64,000 nt of DNA from Streptomyces sp. APSN-46.1 (GTDB lineage: Bacteria > Actinomycetota > Actinomycetes > Streptomycetales > Streptomycetaceae): positions 372,001-436,000 of the forward strand of contig NZ_JALGRF010000001.1 in the NCBI RefSeq assembly GCF_022815725.1, read 5' to 3'. Below the pieces are notes generated by a model. It had not been told where the DNA came from. It ran no database searches and was given only the letters and a program-made list of their open reading frames with translations. Of this stretch, positions 27,997 to 35,238 are shown piece after piece (position 1 is the first letter of the stretch; every line of letters begins with the position of its first letter). A program made the position numbers and the translations under genes.

Positions 27997-29694
27997 TCAG
28001 AGCCCGTGTTGGTCAAGGATGGCCATCAGCTTCCGCTTGCGTTTCTGGTCGGCGCGCAGGGCGGCCAGGTAGGTGGCGAACTCGGCTTCGGTGCCCAGCG
28101 TGCGCTGACAGGCGCGGGCGCTGAGCAGCAGCTCCGCAAGGCGTTCGTACGTACTGTCACCGGTCTGCTTGCGCAGCGGCTCGATCCAGCGGAGGTAGAC
28201 GCTCAGCGCGTCGGCCGGTCGCCGGTCGCGGATCCGGTCGGCAAGGGCAAGCCACTGCCGCTCGTCGGCACAGCCGTCGGTGGCGGCCTGCCAGGCCGGC
28301 TGGAGGTCGTTGTCGTCCATGAGTGCGTCGACCAGCAGGGAGCCGTCGTACCAGCGCCCCTTCTTGGGCTGGGCGACGGCCTTCAGCACCTCCAGGGCGC
28401 CCGTGCGTTCGACGCTCTGCCAGGTTCCGGCCGCACCCGCCGCCGTACGCAGATGCTGGTAGGCGGCAAGCGAGGGACGGGCACGCAGCAGATTCCGGCG
28501 GACCGCGACTACGTCGGCCAGACGGTCGGCCCGCTCATAGCGCTCGCAGACGAAGGCGACCAGGTTGCTGTCGGGTCCCCACTCGGAGGCAGTCTCCCGC
28601 AGTCCGCGTTCCGCCCATTCCAGGGCCTCGCCCGGGCGGCCCGCCGCTTCGAGTTCTCTCGCGATCACCAGGTGGGTGTGGCCGTTCGGGGCGAGGTCCG
28701 CCGCGTGGACCTCGACCAGCGCGTCCACGCTGTCGCCGTCGGCCTTCAGGAGGCGCTCCATGAGGTACTTCTCCGCCCACCCTTTCGGGTTGGCCCGCCA
28801 GGCGGCCACCACCAACGCCCGCGCCCGGGCCAGGCCCGGCTCACCGAGGATCTCCCGGTAGTCGAAGAGGTCGATGTCGGTGGCGTCGTTCACCTCGCTC
28901 AGCAGGTACCGCACCAGCCACTCGGCGGTCTCCACCGGGTCGGGCCGGGCAGTCCGGCAGGCATCCAGATGGGCCTCGGCCAGCCGGGTGGCGACGTCCC
29001 CGATCAGCCCGTCCGAGTCGTCGATCTCGCCGTACGTGCGCCCCAGAGCCCGGAGAGCCTCGCGGGCCACTTCCACCGCGTCCGCCGACCGGCCGTCCGC
29101 CGTCAGCGCTCGCAGTGCGGTGACGGCCTCTGCCGCCTGCCTGCCGTAAGCGTGGGCGTCGGCGTACTCGACGTATCCATAGCGGGCGAAGGGACGGGTG
29201 TCGAGGAGGCTCAGGACGCGCTCCCGGACGATGCCGGTGTCCTCGCCGGCGGCGGCCGCGCGCAACTCCAGGCGCCGCCGCAGGTCACGGTCGTCGGAGA
29301 GCTGCTCCCGCACCAGGGCGAGCAGCTCCTCCCGAGTGCGGGACTCCAGCCAGCCGTCCAGCAGTCGGGTGCGCGAGGCGGCGGCCGACCGCTGCTGCGG
29401 TACGGATTCGGCCTGCCGCAGGACGGCCAGGCCGACCGCCACGCAGTGCTTGCAGAAGTTGCCCTCCCGGCCGTACGGGCAGTCACACCAGCCGGTGAGC
29501 CCGCTGTCCTCGTCTTCGGTCAGCTCCACTTCGTAGGCGTCGGTTCCGTCAACGGTGGCGGTGATCGCTTCGTCACCGATCTCCAGCCGTGAGACCGCGG
29601 CCAGATAGCCGAGCCCCCGCTCGAACGAGCGTGCCCCCGCCAGTCGGCGAAGGTCTTCCTCGGTGCAACCCAGAGCATGTGTCACGGCATTCAT
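27997..29694 (-). CDS. SWIM zinc-finger protein
   Basis: A 565-residue protein. SWIM motif CxCx8CxH at ~70-83 (CDCPYGREGNFCKHC), followed by an all-helical region of about 450 residues that looks like TPR/ARM-type repeats (for example GRPGEALEWAERGLRE). SWIM domains bind DNA or protein. ATG 29694 starts MNAVTHALGCTEEDL. It stands alone between a decayed region and the ALF-repeat gene. Precise role unknown. Confidence 0.85.
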   Translation of the reverse strand: MNAVTHALGCTEEDLRRLAGARSFERGLGYLAAVSRLEIGDEAITATVDGTDAYEVELTEDEDSGLTGWCDCPYGREGNFCKHCVAVGLAVLRQAESVPQQRSAAASRTRLLDGWLESRTREELLALVREQLSDDRDLRRRLELRAAAAGEDTGIVRERVLSLLDTRPFARYGYVEYADAHAYGRQAAEAVTALRALTADGRSADAVEVAREALRALGRTYGEIDDSDGLIGDVATRLAEAHLDACRTARPDPVETAEWLVRYLLSEVNDATDIDLFDYREILGEPGLARARALVVAAWRANPKGWAEKYLMERLLKADGDSVDALVEVHAADLAPNGHTHLVIARELEAAGRPGEALEWAERGLRETASEWGPDSNLVAFVCERYERADRLADVVAVRRNLLRARPSLAAYQHLRTAAGAAGTWQSVERTGALEVLKAVAQPKKGRWYDGSLLVDALMDDNDLQPAWQAATDGCADERQWLALADRIRDRRPADALSVYLRWIEPLRKQTGDSTYERLAELLLSARACQRTLGTEAEFATYLAALRADQKRKRKLMAILDQHGL

Positions 29695-30047
29695 TCAATC
29701 GGATGCGCCGTACCCGACGAGGATTCTTTGCCACCTTCCCTCCACGGCCGATGCCCGCTCTGATGCCTCCGCTCTGACCCGACTGTTCCGGCCCCGAGGG
29801 GATAGCCGAAGCCCTCGGCTGCTCGGCTTGGTGGGGCAAGGACGGGGCCAGCTGCGGCCACATCCCCCCAACGGAGCACGTACGGTGGCTGCCCGTCCGG
29901 GAAGCGGTCTGTCGCGTTGGCGGCGGGGTGCCGCCCTGATCGCGGCCGACCGACTCGCTCCTGCTCCCGTTCTTGATGCGTCGTACAACCATCGGCGCAG
30001 CTGGCGAGTCTTGTGCCGTGAAAGAACATTTCCAGGGGGTTTTATCT
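29695..30047. other. Intergenic region, divergent promoters
   Basis: 353 bp between the divergent SWIM and ALF-repeat genes. No convincing coding frame. An upstream in-frame GTG at 30018 would add ten residues to the ALF protein but has no ribosome-binding site. Confidence 0.6.
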
Positions 30048-31229
30048 GTGAAGTTGTCCCGGATCGCCGCGGCGGTCACCACTGCTGCTCTGGCTCCAGC
30101 CGTCCTCATCGCGTCACCGGCCTTCGCCGCCGGCAAGGAGGCCGCCACGTCCAGCAATCCGACGGCTCCGACCGCACTTGACCAGGCGGCGACCGACCAG
30201 GCCGACAAGGACCAGGCGGAGCAGGACCGCAAGACCATCCTCGCGATCATCGCCGAACCGATGGCCAGCGCGTACATGAAGGAAGCCGGCCACAAGGCCA
30301 TAGCCGACGGCCCCGCGGCCATGCGCAAGTTCATTGAGACCGACCAGCACAGGATCCGCCTCGACGACTACCGGGTGCTGATCACCCGTCTCCTGAACGG
30401 TGCCGGACCCGGCCTGAAGGAAGGCATAAACAAGCTCTTCCGGAGCGACAAGGCGACTCTGGAGCAGCTGCGCCACTTCTACGAGGTCACTCAGCACGAG
30501 CTGCGCGACGACGACAACAAGGTCGACATCTCCAGGCTGATCGCCACCGGCGGCCCCGGAATGAGGGAAGAGGGCAAGAAGGCCCTCAAGGGCACTCCCG
30601 CCGACCGCATCGCCTTCCTGAAGACGGGGCAGTACCTCGCGCAGGCCTCCGACGACCGGGTCGAGCTCGCCCGCATCGACGAAGGCTGGGACGGCCCCAT
30701 CCTGAGCGAGGCGATCAGCAAGCTCCTCAACGGTTCCTCGACGCCGGCCGAGCTGCGCCGTTTCCTGGAGGTGACCCAGTACGAGCTGCGCGACCAGGAC
30801 AACCGTGTCGCGATCGCGAGGATCATCGATGGCGGGGGACCGGAACTGGTCAAGGCCGGCCGCGCCGCTCTGGCGGGCACCGCCGCCGATCGCAGCGATT
30901 TCCTGAAGACGGGACAGCACGAGGCACGCGCCAAGGACAAGAAGACCCAGCAGGAGAACGACAAGAACAAGGACCAGCAGGACCAGACCAACCCCGGCAC
31001 CGGTTCGGGCTCCGGCACCGGCACGGGTGCCAACCCCGGAACCGGCACGGGCTCCGGGACCAGCACCGGTAACACCACCGTCACCCCTCAGGGTGGCAGC
31101 GGTTCCCCCCTCGCCGCCACCGGCGCGGGTGACTCGGCTTTCATCGCGGGTGGTGCGGGCACTGCACTCGTCGCCGGCGCAGGCCTCCTGCTCGCCGCGC
31201 GGATGCGCCGCGCCGGCTCCGCAAGCTGA
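30048..31229 (+). CDS. ALF-repeat surface protein with sortase signal
   Basis: A 393-residue secreted protein. Signal peptide ~1-27 (VTTAALAPAVLIASPAFA). Five or so ALF-type repeats of ~43 residues follow (~60-300), each with an AL.G....FL..GQ..A...D core, for example ALKGTPADRIAFLKTGQYLA. Then come a Lys/Gln and Gly/Thr/Ser spacer, the sorting signal LAATG (355-359), a hydrophobic stretch and a basic tail (AARMRRAGS). LAxTG is recognised by class E sortases, which anchor proteins to peptidoglycan in actinobacteria. GTG 30048 follows AGGGGG by about eight bases. ALF repeats have no known function; a cell-surface structural or hyphal role is a guess. Confidence 0.85.
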   Translation: MKLSRIAAAVTTAALAPAVLIASPAFAAGKEAATSSNPTAPTALDQAATDQADKDQAEQDRKTILAIIAEPMASAYMKEAGHKAIADGPAAMRKFIETDQHRIRLDDYRVLITRLLNGAGPGLKEGINKLFRSDKATLEQLRHFYEVTQHELRDDDNKVDISRLIATGGPGMREEGKKALKGTPADRIAFLKTGQYLAQASDDRVELARIDEGWDGPILSEAISKLLNGSSTPAELRRFLEVTQYELRDQDNRVAIARIIDGGGPELVKAGRAALAGTAADRSDFLKTGQHEARAKDKKTQQENDKNKDQQDQTNPGTGSGSGTGTGANPGTGTGSGTSTGNTTVTPQGGSGSPLAATGAGDSAFIAGGAGTALVAGAGLLLAARMRRAGSAS

Positions 31230-31784
31230 CCCGGCCACGCACCAGCCGTCAGGGGCCGGCCGCGGTCGCCGCAGCCGGCTCCGCCGCGTCATGCGGCAGG
31301 ACCGGGCCCCGTGCCCGCGCGAGTTGTGCCGCTTATGCAGGCCGGCGTCCCGCGTTGCGGCCGGGACGGTGGCGGGGGCTGGGGGTGGCGATCCTGGAGG
31401 CCGACCCCGAGTGGCCCAGCTCCGGAGAGGGGACGGCTGCGGCTGCTGACTGAGAGATCGGGCTAGCCCGTGACCATGGACAGTGTGCGAGCAGACAGTG
31501 GTCCGGTCGCAGGAGCGAGCGGTGCCGGGGCGCGGCCCCCGTCGCGGCCCTCATGGCCTGGACCGAACCCCGTACGGCCGAACGTACCCGCCACTGCGGG
31601 CAGCAGCGCGTAGGCCGACGGGTCAGCTGGTCATGCCGAGCAGGGGCGGGGTCAGAGCAGGGGTACAGGGTCACACGGTCGCCAAGCTTCATCGCCGTGC
31701 CGCACCGGTTCGACCTGGACGGGCGCCACACGGGATCGGACATCTGCTGCGCGGGAACGTGGGCGGAACAGTGCAGGCGTCCCC
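31230..31784. other. Intergenic region without recognisable gene
   Basis: About 550 bp. Frames on both strands are Arg/Ala-rich and look like noise. The GC-rich hairpin-like GCCGGC pairs at 31255-31282 could end ALF-gene transcription but are weak. Confidence 0.5.
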
Positions 31785-31952
31785 ATGGACATCGCGATCC
31801 GGCCGTTCCGGACCGTCGTCGAGGGCGTCGTCTTCGGGCTCGTGACCGAGGCCCATGGTGTTGATGAGGACGGTGAACACGACTGGGCGGCCGAACTCCA
31901 CCCCGACCGACTTGAGTTCTCGGCGCCCTGGGACGGCGCGTACGACACCTGA
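31785..31952 (+). CDS. Small acidic protein, 55 residues
   Basis: The frame begins MDIAIRPFRTVVEGVVFGLV and is acidic throughout, ending SAPWDGAYDT. Codon third positions are G/C-rich and the composition is protein-like, unlike neighbouring frames. No clear Shine-Dalgarno lies before the ATG. It may be a real small gene or the remaining part of one; function unknown. Confidence 0.4.
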   Translation: MDIAIRPFRTVVEGVVFGLVTEAHGVDEDGEHDWAAELHPDRLEFSAPWDGAYDT

Positions 31953-32118
31953 CCGCCGGGGCGGGGCCGGGCGGGGGCCGGGCGGGGGCCGGGCCGATCT
32001 GCTCGGACCGGTCGCGTCGCCACCGCGGCTACCGACGACCGACGTGGGGAGGGCCTCGGGAAAGGTTGTGCGATTGTCGGTGCGGCGTGATAGTCACTAC
32101 CCTCACGGGAGGTGATCA

Positions 32119-32142
32119 ATGCCCTCCCCCGTTCGAACGTAG
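32119..32142 (+). CDS. Seven-residue leader ORF (MPSPVRT) upstream of 32157
   Basis: ATG at 32119 follows GGGAGGTGATC, an almost full complement of the 16S rRNA 3' end, the best ribosome-binding site in the window, with ideal spacing. The frame stops after seven codons, 14 bases before the start of the next gene and in a different frame. Such a leader can regulate the downstream gene through ribosome stalling or re-initiation. Alternatively it is a relic of a former gene start. Confidence 0.45.
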   Translation: MPSPVRT

Positions 32143-32156
32143 CAAGGGGTGGGGGC

Positions 32157-33134
32157 ATGGCATTGCTCCGTCAATGGGGACTGATGCTGGGGAAATGGGC
32201 AGGTAGGCCCGTCGCGCGGGTCCAGAAGGACTCGGGCGATCCCGACGTGCGGCGCGTGCGCGAGGCCGCCGCGGCAGCGGACTGGGCCGCCGTGCGCGAG
32301 GTGCTCGAAGCGCGCCCCGAGAGCGACGACCGAACCGAGCTGCTGTGGGCCGTCGGCGATACCGCGGGGGTGGAGCGGTGGATCGCCGGGGTCCTCGAAG
32401 CGGATCCCGAGGCCGCCCTGCCCCGGCTCGTTTCTGGTATCCGCCATATCAGCTGGGGCTGGGAGGCGCGGACCGGGGCCCGGGCCAAGGACGTCTCGCG
32501 CGAGCAGTTCGAGGTCTTCCACGCGCGGCTGCGTACCGCCGAGGAGTACCTGTACGAGGTTGCGGAGCGCGAGCCGCTGTGGGCCTCGCCCTGGTACGGC
32601 CTCCAGATCACCGGCCGCGGCCTCCAGGTCGGGCAGACGACCGCGCGACGCCGCTTCGAGGCGACGGCGCGCCGCGACCCGGACCACCTGGGAGCGCACC
32701 AGCAGCAACTGCAGCAGGTCTGCGACAAGTGGGGCGGATCGCACGAGGAGATGCACGCCTTCGCCCGCACGTCTGCGTTCGGCGCCCCCGCCGGAACTCA
32801 GCTTGGCCAGCTCGTCGCCATCGCCCACCTCGAACACTGGCTCTCCCTCGACGCCGGACCGGACGCCGCCTACATGCGCCGGCCCGAGGTCACGGCGTCC
32901 CTGCGGGAGGCGGCCGACCACTCCTTCCGCCACCCGGACTTCGTTCGCGCCGGAGGGTGGATCCAGGTCCTCAACACCTTCGCGATGGCCTTCTCACTGG
33001 CCGGGGACCGTGACATCGCGCGGGAGTGCTTCCGCATCACCGACGGACGCGTGACGGAGTTCCCCTGGTACTACCTGAACGGCTCCGACCCGGCGGCGGC
33101 CTACCGCAAGCAGCGGTCGTCCATCGGACGCTGA
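32157..33134 (+). CDS. Helical protein of unknown function, 325 residues
   Basis: A soluble, Ala/Arg/Glu-rich all-alpha protein with no signal peptide. Segments such as DPDVRRVREAAAAADWAAVRE and DPDHLGAHQQQLQQVCDKW (written as pieces of at most 20 here: DPDVRRVREAAAAADW) look like helical repeat units of TPR/DUF type. Trp-rich spots (HISWGWEA, LWASPWYGLQ, EFPWYYLNG) are unusual. ATG 32157 has AAGGGGTGGGGG upstream, behind the seven-codon leader ORF. I do not recognise the family with certainty. It lies ahead of the HSP90/TPR pair with the same direction. Confidence 0.75.
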   Translation: MALLRQWGLMLGKWAGRPVARVQKDSGDPDVRRVREAAAAADWAAVREVLEARPESDDRTELLWAVGDTAGVERWIAGVLEADPEAALPRLVSGIRHISWGWEARTGARAKDVSREQFEVFHARLRTAEEYLYEVAEREPLWASPWYGLQITGRGLQVGQTTARRRFEATARRDPDHLGAHQQQLQQVCDKWGGSHEEMHAFARTSAFGAPAGTQLGQLVAIAHLEHWLSLDAGPDAAYMRRPEVTASLREAADHSFRHPDFVRAGGWIQVLNTFAMAFSLAGDRDIARECFRITDGRVTEFPWYYLNGSDPAAAYRKQRSSIGR

Positions 33135-33140
33135 GACACG

Positions 33141-33185
33141 GGAGCGACGGGAGCGACGGGAGCGAAAGGAGCGACGGGAGCCGCT
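33141..33185 (+). repeat. 9-bp tandem repeat directly after a stop codon
   Basis: Five units of GGAGCGACG type (third GGAGCGAAA, fifth GGAGCCGCT) begin six bases after the TGA of the preceding gene. Non-coding copy of the repeat class found elsewhere within genes. Confidence 0.85.
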
Positions 33186-33375
33186 GGGGCCGCGAAAGCC
33201 CCGCCCGGCCGCCCACCCCTCAGCGGGTGCCCCGGCCAGGACAGCCGGTGCTCCGTGCCACCCTCCCCCGGCAGTCCCCGCCACGCCCGCGCCGCACGCC
33301 AGCGCACCCCTTCCGTCCGCTCACCCGCTCACGCCGCCCGTGGCGCGGGGGGCGCCCACCGAAAGACTCCGCCAG

Positions 33376-35238
33376 GTGCCCAACTCAGAGACTGCCCACA
33401 CGTTCCAGGTCGACCTGCGCGGCCTGGTCGACCTGCTCTCCCACCACCTCTACTCCAGCCCCCGCGTCTACTTGCGCGAGCTGCTGCAGAACGCCGTAGA
33501 CGCCATCACCGCCCGGCAAGCCGTCGCCCCCGGCGCGCCCGCTACCATCACGGTGCGCACCGACGACACCCTCACTGTCACGGACACCGGGATCGGACTG
33601 ACCGAGGCCGACGTCCACCGGTTCCTCGCCACCATCGGCCGCAGCTCCAAGCGGACCCCCGACGGCGTCCTGGACGGTGCCGGCGTCGACGCCGCCCGTG
33701 GCGACTTCATCGGCCAGTTCGGCATCGGACTGCTCGCCTGCTTCGTCGTCGCCGACGAGATCACCGTGGTCAGCCGATCCGCCGCCGACCCCTCGGCACC
33801 CGCCGTCGAATGGCGCGGCCACTCCGACGGCCGCTACACCATCCGCACCCTGCCCGCCTCGGCCGTGCCCGAGCCGGGCACCACCGTCCGCCTCACCCCG
33901 CGCGCCGACAACGCCGAGTGGACCACGCCGCAGCAGGTCGTCTCCCTGGCCCGCCACTACGGCGGACTGCTGCGCCACGAAGTCACCGTCGTCGGACCGC
34001 ACGGCGAGACACACCAGATCAACGAAACACCCCCGTGGGAACGGACCCACCGCTCCCCGCTGGCCCGCCGCGAGGCGATGACCGCCTACTGCCGCAGCCT
34101 CTTCGACTTCACCCCCCTTGACACGATCGAGCTGGACCTGCCGGCCGCCGGGCTGCGTGGCGTCGCCTACGTCCTGCCCACTGCCGTGAGCCCGGCACAG
34201 CGCGCCGGCCACCGCGTGCACCTCAAGGGCATGCTCCTCACGGACCAGGCGCCCGAACTGCTCCCGGAGTGGGCGTTCTTCGTCCGCTGCGTCGTCGACA
34301 CCACCAGCCTGCGACCGACCGCCTCCCGCGAAGCCCTGTACGAGGACGGCACCCTGTCCGCCGTGCGGGACGCCCTGGGCGACCGGATCCGCGACTGGCT
34401 CACCGGACTCGCCGCGAGCGACCCGTCCCTGCTGCACCGCTTCATCGACACGCACCACCTCGCCGTCAAGGCGCTCGCCCGCTACGACGACGAGCTGCTG
34501 CGCATCGTGCTGCCGTGGCTGCCGTTCGAGACCACCGACGGCAACGTCACGCTGGAGGAGTTCGCGCGGACGCACCCGACCCTGCTGGTCACGCGTAGCG
34601 TCGAGGAGTTCCGCCAGGTAGCGCCCATCGCCTCGGCCGCCGGACTGGGCGTCATCAATGGCGGCTACACGTACGACCGCGACCTCGTGCACCGGCTGCC
34701 GGAGATCCGCCCGGGCACGGCCGTCACCGACCTCGACCCGGCCACCGTCACGGCCCACCTCGACGCCGTGGACCCGTCCGCCGAACTGCGCGCGGCGGCC
34801 TTCCTCGCCGTCGTCCGCGAGACCATCGGCGTCCACGACTGCGACGTCGTCCTGCGCGACTTCCAGCCCGTCACCGCCCCCGCCCTGCTCCTCGACAACC
34901 GGGACGCCCGCCACGAGCGGACCCGGTCGAGCCTCGCCGCCGACAGCGACGGCCTGTGGGCCGACATCCTCGGCTCGCTGCGCCACGAGACCCCGCGGGC
35001 CCAGCTCGTCCTGAACCACCTCAACCCGCTGGTCCGCCAGGCCATCACCATCACGGAGCGCGGACTGGCCGTCACGACCGCCGAGGCCCTCTACGGCCAG
35101 GCCCTCCTCCTCAGCCGCCGTCCCCTGCGCGCGAGCGAGAGCGCCCTGCTCAACCGGGCCTTCATCGGCCTGCTCACCCACGCCATGCACCACCCCGGTA
35201 CGGCGGCACCCGGCTCCGAGCCCCGGAAGGAACTGTAG
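33376..35238 (+). CDS. HSP90-family ATPase (divergent HtpG-like chaperone)
   Basis: A 620-residue protein with the GHKL ATP-binding fold: YLRELLQNAVDAITARQAV (Glu35/Asn39 region), VTDTGIGLT (70-76) and FIGQFGIGLLACFVVAD (lid and Gly loop, 111-127). The middle domain contains VRCVVDTTSLRPTASREAL, with a likely catalytic Arg. Length is normal for HtpG, but the C-terminal dimerisation part is only loosely similar. The GTG at 33376 gives a natural N-terminus (TFQVDLRGLVDLLSHHLYSS), with no strong Shine-Dalgarno; a GTG at 33340 is possible. The next gene starts directly after its stop codon, so the TPR protein is almost surely its partner. Confidence 0.9.
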   Translation: MPNSETAHTFQVDLRGLVDLLSHHLYSSPRVYLRELLQNAVDAITARQAVAPGAPATITVRTDDTLTVTDTGIGLTEADVHRFLATIGRSSKRTPDGVLDGAGVDAARGDFIGQFGIGLLACFVVADEITVVSRSAADPSAPAVEWRGHSDGRYTIRTLPASAVPEPGTTVRLTPRADNAEWTTPQQVVSLARHYGGLLRHEVTVVGPHGETHQINETPPWERTHRSPLARREAMTAYCRSLFDFTPLDTIELDLPAAGLRGVAYVLPTAVSPAQRAGHRVHLKGMLLTDQAPELLPEWAFFVRCVVDTTSLRPTASREALYEDGTLSAVRDALGDRIRDWLTGLAASDPSLLHRFIDTHHLAVKALARYDDELLRIVLPWLPFETTDGNVTLEEFARTHPTLLVTRSVEEFRQVAPIASAAGLGVINGGYTYDRDLVHRLPEIRPGTAVTDLDPATVTAHLDAVDPSAELRAAAFLAVVRETIGVHDCDVVLRDFQPVTAPALLLDNRDARHERTRSSLAADSDGLWADILGSLRHETPRAQLVLNHLNPLVRQAITITERGLAVTTAEALYGQALLLSRRPLRASESALLNRAFIGLLTHAMHHPGTAAPGSEPRKEL

